The position numbers were made by a program, and so were the translations under genes. From Scleroderma bovista (lineage: Eukaryota; Basidiomycota; Agaricomycetes; Boletales; Sclerodermataceae): a stretch of DNA of 45,508 nt. The stretch covers positions 1-45,508 of the forward strand of contig JAYMGJ010000663.1 in NCBI GenBank assembly GCA_037178675.1. The letters run 5' to 3'. Positions 11,466 through 22,343 of the stretch are shown one piece after another. Each line of letters starts with the position of its first letter. Positions within the stretch are counted from its first letter, which is position 1. The notes below the pieces were generated by a model. It ran no database searches. It saw nothing but the letters and a program-made list of their open reading frames with translations, and was not told the DNA's origin.

Positions 11466-13857
11466 ATGTCGTCGCAAGAAAATATCAAACAAGTGTCAAT
11501 GGCAATGTTAATGGACGAGAATGCCAATACGAACATAAATACGAATGTTATGCCCATGGAAGAGGAGACGTACAAACCTCCTCCTCCCCCATATATGCAA
11601 AGTCGCTTTCTCGGAGCGCTTGGCAGCTGGAAAACGTCGGAGCCGCTTGACGATACGAACTGGGTCGCATGGAAGGGGCAGATGACCTCGATGCTTCGTG
11701 TTAATAAAGTTTGGGGTCACTGTGATGGGACCATTGTCCCCCCTGAAGTGAACGAGCCTCGTGCTTTCGACAAGTGGGCTACCGCTGAAGAGGTAACAAA
11801 GTTGCTAATTTCGGGAAACCTAAAGGCTGCGCAATTTGTTCATATTGCGCAGGCCGTTACGGCCAAGCAAATGTGGGATAACCTCACTGCTGTCCACGAG
11901 ATGCGCGGACAGCAAAGCATCACGGCGCTACATCGTACCCTTTACCATACAAAGGCTGTTGAAGGCGACGATATTACCATGCACGTGAATACAATGCGCT
12001 TGTACCAGGCGACCCTTCATCAGATGGGCTTGAAGGTAAATGACGAAGACTTTAAGAGCATTTTAGTTTCTTCGTTGCCCATCACATGGGATGCCTTTAC
12101 AGCCTCGTATCTCGGCTCTCAGACTGGGAATGCAGTCATGACTTCACAAGAACTCGTCACCATCATTCGTGACGAGTATAATCAAAGGAAGACTGTGCCT
12201 GGCGCCGAAGAGGGCCAAGATGAAGGCAACTCGTCTCTGACGATGACGGCACAGCCGGCGACAGGCCCGCGGGGGAAGAAGAGAGCTCATGAGGAGAAGA
12301 AGGAAAAGAGTGGATCGAAGAAACGTACCTGTGCTATTTGCTTCCGCGACAATCATGTCACGGACAATTGCTTTCATAAGGGGAAGCCCAAGTGCAACAA
12401 TTGCAGGAAACTTGGACATAAGGCTCCTGATTGTTGGAGCCCAGCCGCGGGGAAGAAAACCAAAGGCGTTCCTACAAAAGGTGGTAAGCGTCGAAAGGTT
12501 GAGCGTACACAACAGGTACACGATGTAAAGGAAGACGAAGAGATGATGGACGCTATGTACGTCACTCAACAACATATATCGCCCGACAATACTGATGCGA
12601 TTACTTCTGATTCGTGGTTGGCTGACTCAGCCACCTCTTCGCACATATCGAATAAAAGAGAAGCTTACCGGTGTTTTACTCCACTCCATACACACGTAAA
12701 AGGAGTCGGAAATGTACTTGTACCTGTTGAAGGGAGAGGTTCCGTTGAGCTCAAAAGTCGGGTTAATGAAAAGAATATAACAATCGTCTTACCAAATGTA
12801 TTATATATTCCTAGTGCTCCAAATAGTCTTGTCTCATTGACGCGACTTGATGAGAGTGGTGGACGTGCCACTATGGGAAACAGAATCATACAACTATATG
12901 ATAAAAATCAAATTTTAATTGCTGTTGGACAACGAGTCGAACGAATGTACTTACTTAACGTTTCCACGGCGACGCCGCCACAAGATTCCTCAGTGACCGA
13001 AACAGTCCTATTTACTTGGGCCGATTGGCACCGCCAATTCGGGCATGTGGGTATTAGTGGGTTACAACGAACGTTGACCCAAAATCTCATAGACGGCTTA
13101 AATGTAACTTCATCTGACTCACCTATGACTACCTGTGAGGCATGTATACAAGCCAAACAAGCCCGTGCACCGTTTCCGAGACATGCTGAACATCGTGCTC
13201 AGAACGCGGGGGAATTGACCCACACAGACTTGTGGGAGGCACGAACCATTGGCCACAATGGAGCCAAATATTTTCTTTTGTTTGTCGACGATCACAGCCG
13301 CTGTGTGGCAATCGAGTTCCTGAAAAACTAAAGATCAGACTGCCAGTAAAATAAAAGGTTATGTTGCGTACCTAGAATGTCAGTATGACATGCAACCTAA
13401 GGCTTTTAGAGCCGATAATGGCAGGGAATATGTGAACAAAGACCTCGTAAACTGGTGTGAGTTGAAAGGAATAAAATTTGAATATACAGCTCCACACTCA
13501 CCAGAGCAAAACGGAGTTGCTGAGCGCATGAATCGAACTTTGGCCAAATTGATGCGTGCGATGTTGATCGCGCGGGAAGTACCGACTTTCCTCTGGCCAG
13601 AAGCTGTTGCGCATGCCGCATACTTGAGAAATCATACCCATACTTGGGCACTTGATCGTTCGACACCGCTTGAATCTTGGTGTGGTCAACGGCCGAATGT
13701 GTCTCACTTGCAAGAGTTCGGATCACCTGTTTGGGTGTTGATGGAAGGTCAAAATGTCTAAACTTGAGCCAAAAAGCGAACAACATACCTTTGTGGGGTT
13801 TGCGGATGGCCCCAAGGCAGTGAGATACTACAACAGAAGGACACACCAAGTGTGCGT
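11466..13857 (+). pseudogene. copia gag-pol (gag, protease, integrase), frameshifted
   Basis: Translation starts at ATG 11466. Gag is followed by a CCHC zinc knuckle (Cys-Asn-Asn-Cys, Gly-His, Cys) at about 12390-12433. The aspartic protease motif Ala-Asp-Ser-Ala-Thr is near 12623. The integrase zinc-binding HHCC motif comes next. The catalytic residues are Asp in Thr-Asp-Leu-Trp, Asp in Ala-Asp-Asn-Gly-Arg-Glu-Tyr and Glu in Gly-Val-Ala-Glu-Arg-Met-Asn. Two frameshifts break it: one in the A-run at 13323-13327 (stop 13329-13331) and one near 13755-13762. Both look like single-base changes, because conserved copia text continues in the next frame. The reading is then cut at 13857 by an inserted LTR copy. 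Confidence 0.92.
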
Positions 13858-16200
13858 TGTCACGCACCAAACGTGTTTGGTACTGTGGACATGGAGAAAG
13901 TTAGCCGATGAAACTAATGCGAAGAACGCACACCCAAGATCTGTTGAAAGATTGTCCCGACTTGAGGGATACAGACAGCCCTCGCTATCCATATCACGCA
14001 AAGTCATGACTATCCTTATGCGAAGGATGAATACAAGCTTGTCATAGCCATCTATCGCACAAGAATGACTATCCTGGAGCAAGAGATGAATGCCATCGTC
14101 TGGCAGTCATCCCTCGCACAAGAACCACCAAGAAGCAGAAGAATCCAAGGATTGATGATCATTTCAGTATGAGAGAGGAATGCAACCTACTGCAGTCCAA
14201 CTCCCATACCAGAACAACCAAAGAAGCAGAAGAAACAATAGAGAAACAAAGGAGAAAAGGAAGAATCATTTTTAGCGCCCAAATGTCAAATTTAGGCGCC
14301 CAGTGCCGGCATTCCGATATTTTGAATAGCTCTGCCATTTTTGAAGCTATCAATCATGTGACTATACCATCATGGAGCCTAGACCGTGGTCTATCTGCCT
14401 GTCAAGTTCCGACGTAAATCTGTTCATTTCCCACGGAGATATTCCACCCGCAATCCAGACACCCGCTTCATCACTCACTATGGAGTCCACATTTTCTCTG
14501 GAACGTTTCTCCGCTATTGCAGCAGACCTCAACTATGTCCTGCTCTTGGGACAGCCTCTCCCTGAGCTCCTGTGTACTGTCTGGTACATATCTTCCCAGC
14601 CTTCTCCCTCAGTCCCTCTCATTCTCGGTCAGCGCGTTCTCCTCGTCAGTCCTGCGTCGCGCACATACTTTGGTCGTCTCAAGTCTATCGTTAGACTTGA
14701 AAATTCATACCTGGTCGTCTCTGTGTCTCCTGAGTCCTCTGCATATGGTCCTTTCATCCCAGAGTCCTGTCACATCCATCTCCCTCTATCATTCATCTCA
14801 CTTCCCTGGACACGTCGAATCCGCTACTTGCGATTCTCTTCCCTGCTATCCCGCAACAAACACGAATGAAACAGTGCTCTAGAACCCTTCTTAGAAGTCC
14901 TAATAGAGTACAGAACCTTCCCCTTACTGCTCAAGGGAAGACTGCACTTCGGGAGCACCAAATTTCGCGTTTTTGCTCTACAGAAGCTCAATCCAAGGGA
15001 TTTGTGACACTCTGTGACCAGCTGTGACTCTACTTGTCATTCCAGGCCCCCTGACACTGCTCTTCTGGTCGGATCAATTCTTTTATTATCCCCCAGCCAC
15101 TCCCATCAGTGGCACTGCTTCAGAAGCTCATCTCCAGATCTAAAGTTCAATAAATCATAGGTTGTGCTTCCCTTCTTTCTGAGTCACACAGAGTCACTCT
15201 GGCTCACTCTGACTCACTCTGCTGCGCATTATTCATCCCCTCTTGGCATTACTAATCCCCATTACTCCCCTTACCAATCACTTACCAATCATCCTTCAAA
15301 TCATGCTTATCATGCTGCTTATCAATTCATGACTCATGCCCCTATGATTCATATGCATTATGTCATCGCATATGCTCATTTAGCTTCGATCTACTCATCC
15401 CATGCTTTCTCCCCCTCTCTTTTGGGCCCCATGCAATGATTTTTCCATATTCTTGGTTATACACCCCTTTTTACCTATGTTTTTGCTCTTTCCCTTGGCT
15501 CAGCAGCTTGTTCAGGCTCTCCCCATTGATGACTCAGCCTGATTACACTGCTTATCAATCGCTTACCAATTTCTTACCAATCTCTTACCAAGCACTTAGT
15601 CATTTGTGCTTACAGGGCCACAGCCCCTCCTGTATATAAACCAGCAGCCAAAGGCTGCAAGGAAGTGTCTGCTTCCCCCTCAATAAAGCGACCACATTCA
15701 CTCTCCCTCTCTGTCTATAAGCTCTATCTCTGTCTTTGGACTTGTAGGTCACCCAGTGCTGGCCTAAAGCTCCTATATTGCTGTTTATCAGATATATCTT
15801 GTATCTGATCATTTCTCTAGGCTCAAGTGCAGTCTAGCATCACTGTCCACTCTATCTCATCACTGTCCATCGCATTCTTGAAGCAGGAACTGTCCCCTTG
15901 CTTCCCTGTTACTCCATCACTGCTATTACCCCCCTATCATCAATCTATCATCACTCTTCAATCCCAGGACTCTTCCTAACCACTGTGGTAGGCTGAAGAG
16001 GAGTCAATACCATCCCCAGTTGCATCTATTCCCCATCAGAAGCCCTTCCCTTCCCTCCTGCATCCTGCCTGAAGGCGTGCAGCACATCCCCCTGAGGAGA
16101 TTAAATACCAGAAACGCAAAGGAAGACCACCACTCGCATATTGCTGTCATTTTGTGTTGGTTGTTGGTTGTTCTGACCTCTTCCCTCACTTAGGCGCACA
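13858..16200 (+). mobile_element. 2,343-bp solo-LTR-like element, left inverted copy
   Basis: It starts TGTCACGCACC and ends GGCGCACA (TG...CA). It is almost identical to the reverse complement of 23324-25666, and both copies are exactly 2,343 bp. A TATA box and a nearby polyadenylation signal fit LTR U3-R architecture. It has no internal domain and no direct repeat of its own ends, so I call it a solo LTR. It sits in the copia pol gene. The outer flank is GCGT (13854-13857) and the inner flank is ACGG (16201-16204). These differ from each other but match the flanks of the other copy. It contains an uninterrupted 165-codon frame at 14372-14869 of unknown meaning. Confidence 0.85.
15633..15687 (+). 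promoter_or_regulatory. TATA box and poly(A) signal within the left LTR-like copy
   Basis: TATATAAA at 15633-15640 and AATAAA at 15682-15687 are about 45 bp apart, an arrangement common where U3 meets R in LTRs. The same motifs occur in the inverted copy on the minus strand. Confidence 0.5.
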
Positions 16201-16990
16201 ACGGCAACAATGTCCCGGACACATAGTACCAAGTACAACATGAACTGGGCAAGTAAAACAGTGATAATCATGTATTAAGCAAATATCATTGCCAGACATA
16301 TGTTGTGAGCAGAAAGGTCTGCAGGAGTCTAAATATGGCCGCGGGAATAATGCTTTGGCATGCTCCGGCCGCAGTAACAATGTCCCGGACACATAGTATC
16401 ATATACAACATGAGCTGGGCAAGTAATCATGTATTAAACAAATATCATTGCCAAACATATGTTGTGAGCAGAAAGGTCCGCAGGAGTCTAAATATGGCCG
16501 CGGGAATAATGCTTCGGCATGCTCCGGCCGCAGCAACAATGTCCTGGACACATAGTATCATATACAACATGAGCTGGGCAAGTAATCATGTATTAAACAA
16601 ATATCATTGCCAAACATATGTTGTGAGCAGAAAGGTCCGCAGGAGTCCAAATATGGCTACAGGAATAATGTCCTGGCATGCTTCAGCCATGGCAACAATG
16701 TCCCCGACACATAGTACCATGTACAACATGAGCTGGGCAAGTAAAACAGTGGTAATCATGTATTACGCAAATGTTGTTGCCGGACATATGTTATGAGCAA
16801 AAAGGTCCGCAGGAGTCCCAATATGGCTGCGGGAATAATGCTCTGGCCCCTTCCGGCCATGGAAACAATGTCCAAGACACATATAACCACACACATAATC
16901 TTCTAGGCAAGCACACCAGTGGCAATGATTCATTATGCACATATGGTGCAGAACACATGTCCTGAGTGCACAGAGCTGCAGGAGTCCACA
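16201..16990. repeat. tandem repeat, five ~159-170-bp units (satellite family A)
   Basis: The anchor TGTCC(C/T)GGACAC or close variants recur at 16211, 16381, 16540, 16699 and 16869, giving spacings of 170, 159, 159 and 170. An 11-bp indel (around TAAAACAGTG) explains the two lengths. Each unit also carries CATATGTTGTGAGC and AATATGGC(C/T). A further unit lies on the minus strand just right of 25670, and it would join this array if the 16201-23323 inversion were undone. No coding function is likely. Confidence 0.88.
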
Positions 16991-17389
16991 TATGGGTGTG
17001 TGAGTGATAACTGCCCATATACAATACTTATTGGTCACTGTGTCAGCACTTCAACAGCTCAATAACCTTATCTCTCTTCTCATTTCAAACATGTATATTT
17101 TGTACCTACACAATATACACCCCAGGCATTGTTACACTTTGTGCATGTACTGAGGTAATGTTATTTAAGTGTATGCAGTGCAGTGCACTTTCATATCAGT
17201 GAATGTATGTCTCCACATAGGCATTATGACACTTTGTGCACATACTGAGTGTTTCCTATAGGTATTGAAATATTCTTATACATCCCACCACTACTATCAT
17301 TTATAATAACTTACCCAGGTTGGACTGCTGTGGCCAGTATGCCTCAGTCACAGTGCCTAGTATGCCTTAGGCAATGGTTCCCATGCCAC
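16991..17389. repeat. degenerate spacer with a ~95-bp two-copy repeat
   Basis: AGGCATT(G/A) followed by ACACTTTGTGCA and TACTGAG occurs at about 17124 and 17219. The remainder is AT-rich with no gene. It links satellite family A to the 17-bp minisatellite. Confidence 0.5.
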
Positions 17390-18291
17390 AGGGTGCAGTG
17401 CCATGGTTGTAGTGGTACTGTGGCTGCAGTTGTGCCATCGCCACAGTCTTTCCATGTTCACAGTCATGCTGTTGTTGCAGTCTTTCCATGGCCGCAGTCT
17501 GTTGTGCTGTGGCCACAGTAGTGCCATGGCCACAGTCATGCCATGGTTGCAGACTTGCCATAGCTGCATAACCACCATCTTGCCATGGCCACAGTTGTAC
17601 CACGGCTGCAGTTGGGATATGCTGCAGTTGTGCCATTGCCACAGTCTTGCCATGGCTGAGATTGTCATGGCTGCAGTCATGCCATAGCCACAGTCTTTCT
17701 GCAACTGCAGTAGTGCCATGGCTGCAGTCTTGCCATGGCTGCAGTCTTGTCATGGCCACAGTCCTGCTTTGGCCGCAGCCATGGCATCTTGCCATGGCCA
17801 CAGTAGTGCTGTGGCTGCAGTCTTGCCATGGCCGCAGTAGTAGTGCCATGGCTGCAGTCTTGCCATGGCTGCAGTCTTGCCATGGCTGCAGTCTTGCCAT
17901 GGCTGCAGTCTTGTCATGGCCACAGTCCTGCTTTGGCCGCAGCCATGGCATCTTGCCATGGCCACAGTAGTGCTGTGGCTGCAGTCTTGCCATGGCCGCA
18001 GTAGTAGTGCCATGGCTGCAGTCTTGCCGTCGCCACAGTCTTGCCATGGCCACAGTAGTGCCATGGCTGCAGTAGTGCCATGGCTGCAGTAGTGCCATGG
18101 CCGCAGTCATGCTGTGGCTGCAGTAGTGCTGTGGCCGCAGTAGTGCTATGGCTGCAGTCTTGCCGTGGCTGCAGTCTTGCCATGGCCGCAGTCTTGCCAT
18201 GGCCGCAGTCTTTCCATGGCTGCAGTAGTGCTGTGGCCACAGTCTTGCCATGGCTGCAGTAGTAGTGCCATGGCTGCAGTCTTGCCATGGC
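17390..18291. repeat. 17-bp minisatellite (NcoI/PstI-type units), left part
   Basis: The core unit is close to CTTGCCATGGCTGCAGT, repeated about 50 times with variants (TAGTAG insertions, CCATGG to CTGTGG, CTGCAG to CCGCAG or CCACAG). A higher-order duplication of about 164 bp is visible (compare 17747 with 17911). Every perfect unit holds two palindromes, GCCATGGC and CTGCAG. The array continues at 21830-22065. The hAT element at 18292-21829 split it. Confidence 0.92.
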
Positions 18292-18485
18292 TAGGGAATG
18301 GCACGGGTGTACCCATGGGTGTCCACGTGCATACCCGCACCCACACCCGCACTAATACCCACACCCATTCAAAGGGTCCGGGTGTCCATTCAAATCATAA
18401 AATTTGCCACCCAGTGAAGCACCTGCTCGGGTTGCACCCACGGGTATGTATAGATTTTGACAATGTACACGACACCTTGAGGTAA

Positions 18486-21400
18486 TTAGTCCAGTAAAAC
18501 AATGTCCCAGCCGTCCTCCAGCTCCATGTCATCGTCACCTGGAATGTCTGGCATCGCCGCCACTGCCAGGACATCATCATCCTTTACTAGGCCTAACTTG
18601 CACCACGCGTCTAGACACAATAACGCACGGACGGATTGCGGGGATAGACATGAGCGAACATGTGATAACAGTAACCGCCCACGGCTGAATAAACGTTCGA
18701 CATCAATTGATGTAGCTGCCACGAGGAGGTTGAGATAAATAGTAACCATAAAATCATGTACACATACCAGGAACACTGAGATAGTCAAGAGCCATTCTTG
18801 AGAGATGGGGAAATGTAGCACGCCGCTCATACCACCACATGAGTGCATCAGTAACATGCTCAACGTCTGTATTGAGGTAGTGATCAAGCTCGGACCAATA
18901 TTCTGACAACTTGGGAGGTGCCAAAGCCTCAAGTTGATCGAATATGTTGCAGCTCTTTACCTGTTTGACAGGTGAGACCTCGTTGCTCTCACTATCAGAG
19001 CCATCATCTGAACTGGCATAAAAGCGTTCAAATTCTTCGCATACAAGGGCCTCCGCCTTCTTGATCCAACGATCTAGCCACTTGACATTCCAGAAATAAG
19101 TAAGCTTGTGCCTAGGATGGAGAACTAGAGTTCTCGTGTGAGACGCTGTCAGTATCACTGGTAGTATGGGTTGACTTACCCATGGCGATGCAATACAGGT
19201 GAGATTCATCTGTACGACAGTAATAGCGGTTAAGGGTTTTCTTTGCTAGCTCCAAGCCAGCACGGATAGGTGGGGAGTACGTTGCGTCCAGTACATAGGT
19301 TGTAAATACCTGGTCGATGTGATCCATCGCAGGGATCACCATCGCAAGATTGGGGCTTCCACGCGAGAAGAACAGAGTAGCGTCTTTCAATATCTGTATG
19401 GTTTTGTTTAATCTTGTTTATTATGTATGTCGCCTCGAGGTGTTTGCGTGTACTCACCGTTAAGACTCCTTGCAGCTCCTTGAGTGTCGCCCACTCCCTG
19501 TCACTCAACTCGAACTTCCTCAGTCCAAGATCCCTCCGTTGAGTAATTACATTTATTGGCTCGTGGTGCTCAACAGCAAACTCAACCATATCACAGGACG
19601 AATTCCATCGGGTGGAAACGTCACGCGGCATCAATCGGACTGCCATCCCCAAGCTTCGAAGTGTTTCCTTCCACGCTGGCAGGACAATCGTCGTCGAATG
19701 GACGATCTTAAATGCGAGACGCCTCAGCTATATGAAGATACGATCAGCAAAAGCATTCCTGTAAGTAGATCTTGAGATCAACCTTCATCAATGCTAACTT
19801 CACTGGTTTAATTGTTTCCAGCAGCTGCTTCCTTTCGTCCGTTGTCAGCACCTCAACCTCATCAACCCATCCATCACTATTGTCATCCTGGATTTCACCG
19901 TCAGTATATCCAACTTCACTGTGAGTTATTTCTTCTTCTTCAAGCAGTCCATTCACGAGATCGTTGACGTCTTCGTCTTCTATCAGATTGTCACCTTTTC
20001 TTTGCAGACGAGGATCAAACAAGTGCATCAGCGATTTGGCTGTCAGGTTTGTCATATGGAGAAAGCAGCGGGCTTGTGCCTCTGCTCCATTAAATTGTAT
20101 ATTGATGTCTTCTAGGTTTCGTATCATCGCATCATTATTTGATGCGTTGTCGCTCGTGATACCAAGTATCTGACCTTGGCGTCAGCGCAAGGTATGTATC
20201 GTATACCATTCATTTGACACACCTTTTCTGATATGCCGTTTTCTTCAAGGACTGCTGCAAATGTCTTCGCCAACTCCTCACCTGTGTGGGACTACCACAA
20301 TATTAGGTATGTGGCATATAGTTTTGTTTTGACATGAGCTCACCTTAGGTACCTCGACAACATCTAAAGGAAAACTCAACGCTTTCCCTTTGCGCTCGAA
20401 ATGGACCGCAAATGCCACAAGCGCTCGGTGGTTCGGTGATGTCCAAGCATCGGTGGTAAAGCTCAGCCTTCCCTCGTGTTCCTAGTGAGTAGTTGTTAAT
20501 TTATTCCACCCATCCCGCATTGCCGTTTACTGACCCTTAACATCTTTGCTACACGCTGCCTAGTCCGAGCAAATGCAAGCTTGACGTCACGCGATACTGT
20601 GGAGGGCGAAGGTATGTAATAATCTGGCCTCCCCGTTTTCATTAAAGACTTGAATGCTCGGTCATTGACAATGCTGTATGGACGCAGGTCCTCTGACACC
20701 CAACGCACAATTTCGGCCCTTCAGATTGTCACATCAATTGCCAATGTCCACTGTGATGTTATCTGCAACTCACCTGGTCTCAGAGCGAGTGTTTGGCCTA
20801 TTCGAGTAAGTTGTCTGTGCCTTTTTTTGTTCAAACGCCTGGGTAATTGAGCCGTTTCGAAGGATGCTATGGACAATCTTTTCTCGTGCTTCTTCAATGT
20901 CTTTTGCTCAGTCTGCATTGTGAAGTGCGTCATCACCCCAGCAAGTCTTCACATGCCTGCGCATGTTGCCTGTTGAGCCCACATCCTTTTTGTCAATGAA
21001 CCGTCGGATACTAACAGCGCAGCCACGTCCACGGCACTTGAAGACATGTGCACAGCGCCCTTGGTCATAAATAACCTTGGGCTCCGACTCAAAGAAGGCA
21101 TAGACAGGTGAGTTCCACTCCCGTTTACGTTCTGGCCAGTTGTTTAATCAGCTCACTAATTATCATTTTGAAATGTGGGTACACACTTAGCTCATCCAAG
21201 GCTGGCATTGCCATCGCATTCAACTCCCCAGTATCTGTGTCATTTGCACGAGGGGTTGACTGTTCCTGTCGTGCCATCTTCTTGCTATGTTCTTGGCTTT
21301 CCTCGTCGTTGTCATGTGTCCGCTTTTTGGATGATGTGGGAGTGCTGCTGTTGGGTGGGTTGGTATCCGCTGTTCCACCTGTTGGTGCTGATACTCCCTT

Positions 21401-21514
21401 AGGTTTCTTTGTGCCGTCGTTCCTGTATCTCCTTGCAATGGCCTCCAGCTTCTCCTCCAAAACAATGCGGCCCTTCTCAGTTGGCTTTGTGGTCCGTTTC
21501 GTACTTCTGTCCAT
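18486..21514 (-). pseudogene. hAT transposase, nearly complete, one in-frame TGA
   Basis: The start is the ATG at 21514 (Met-Asp-Arg-Ser-Thr-Lys) and the stop is at 18486. About ten exons are separated by short introns. In order they encode a BED-type zinc finger (Cys-Arg-Gly-Arg-Gly-Cys ... His-Val-Lys-Thr-Cys, around 21000-20930), Thr-Thr-Asp-Ala-Trp-Thr-Ser, Ile-Thr-Ser-Asp-Asn-Ala-Ser-Asn, and Ser-Thr-Arg-Trp-Asn-Ser (near 19610). At the C-terminus is the dimerisation motif Ser-Ile-Asp-Val-Glu-Arg-Leu-Phe-Ser (near 18700). All hAT blocks are present. A TGA at 20908-20910 (minus) interrupts the exon after the BED finger, with conserved text on both sides. Unless it is read through, the copy is inactive. 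Exact exon ends were not fixed. Confidence 0.88.
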
Positions 21515-21533
21515 GCGTTTTGTTGTGTACAAG

Positions 21534-21666
21534 TCTGCGTGCGAGTTTTTTCAAGGCTTTATATTTTTTTAACGTAGTATGGAGACTATTCCAAACTAGT
21601 ATATAGTGCCATCTGCGTGCGAGTTTTTTCAAGGCTTTATATTTTTTGCTGTAGTATGGAGACTAT
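21534..21666 (-). promoter_or_regulatory. tandemly duplicated core promoter of the hAT transposase
   Basis: A ~55-bp segment occurs at 21534-21589 and again at 21612-21666, a 78-bp period. On the minus strand each copy contains AATATAAAGCC, a TATA box pointing toward the transposase ATG at 21514. The second copy differs by a few bases in the A/T run. Confidence 0.65.
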
Positions 21667-21829
21667 GTCATAGTATCATGACAGTAAGTGTCCGAACTCT
21701 GGTTGTCCCTGGGTGTGGATCTGGGTGCGGGTAAGTGCATGGGTGTCAAATTTCTGACCCACACCCACACCCGAGTGGCTCTCACACCCAGGACCCGGCC
21801 GGGTACACCCGGACCTGTGCTATTGCCTA

Positions 21830-22065
21830 GCCGTGGCTGCAGTAGTAGTGCCGTGGCTGCAGTCTTGCCGTGACCACAGTCTTTCCATGGCAGTAGTAGT
21901 GCTGTGGCCGCAGTCTTGCCATGGCCGCAGTAGTAGTGCTGTGGCTGCAGTCTTGCCATGGCCACAGTCTTGCTGTGGCCGCAGTAGTAGTGCCATGGCT
22001 GCAGTCTTTCCATGGCCACCATAGTGCCATGGCCGCAGTCTTGCCGTGGCCGCAGTACTGCCTCT
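21830..22065. repeat. 17-bp minisatellite, right part
   Basis: Same unit and variants as 17390-18291 (for example TGCCATGGCCGCAGTAGTAG), beginning exactly at the target duplication on the right side of the hAT element. The two blocks were one array before that insertion. Confidence 0.9.
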
Positions 22066-22343
22066 ATTGCGCACTGGCTCACTTATTGTATTGGTATGCT
22101 ACTCCTCTCAGCCCGAGTATTTTCATGAAGACACCCATTTGTCCGGCTTAAGACTTTCACCCTACCCCATGGTGACAACACAGCCATGGGCCCACCATTG
22201 TCACTTGGTGACAATGCTTTCGGTGGCTGACCCATGTGATACAGGAAAGCCCCAGTCATAAGCCTCACTTCCGCCAGCCCATGTAGCACAGCCGATTGTC
22301 ATTGTCCGCTGACCGTATAACACGGCCTACACAGGTGCATGGG
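22066..22343. repeat. degenerate repeat spacer next to truncated copia
   Basis: Loosely repeated motifs such as CCCATG and GGTGACA recur. Similar motifs appear at 27130-27300. There is no gene. The copia reverse transcriptase text ends abruptly at its right boundary. Confidence 0.4.

Larger units (their letters stand above)
11171..13857 (+). mobile_element. Ty1/copia retrotransposon, left part
   Basis: This is the 5' portion of a copia element: 5' LTR, primer-binding site, gag, protease and integrase, ending where an unrelated LTR copy begins at 13858. The continuation (reverse transcriptase) is on the minus strand at 22344-23323, moved there by an inversion. The pol text stops within the integrase C-terminal motif Lys-Ala-Val-Arg-Tyr-Tyr. 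The distant fragment resumes a few residues later with Ser-Arg-Asn-Tyr-His-Phe-Pro, which is the expected order. No 3' LTR and no RNase H domain are present in the window, so the element is dead. Confidence 0.9.
18292..21829 (-). mobile_element. hAT DNA transposon (3,538 bp), complete ends
   Basis: The left end is TAGGGAATGGCAC and the reverse complement of the right end is TAGGCAATAGCAC, an imperfect terminal inverted repeat continuing into GGGTGTACCC. Flanking octamers are GCCATGGC (18284-18291) and GCCGTGGC (21830-21837), an 8-bp target duplication with one difference. Both subterminal regions are packed with CCCACACCC/GGGTGTGGG-type repeats, as expected for transposase-binding sites of hAT elements. 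It encodes one multi-exon transposase on the minus strand. It inserted inside the minisatellite. Confidence 0.9.

Noticed and set aside
16201..16990. CRISPR-like array
   Set aside because: Units are contiguous long tandem repeats without unique spacers, in a eukaryotic genome.
17367..18251. A 294-codon minus-strand open frame and overlapping frames on both strands
   Set aside because: They are by-products of the stop-free 17-bp minisatellite, with no start context, splice pattern or known domain.
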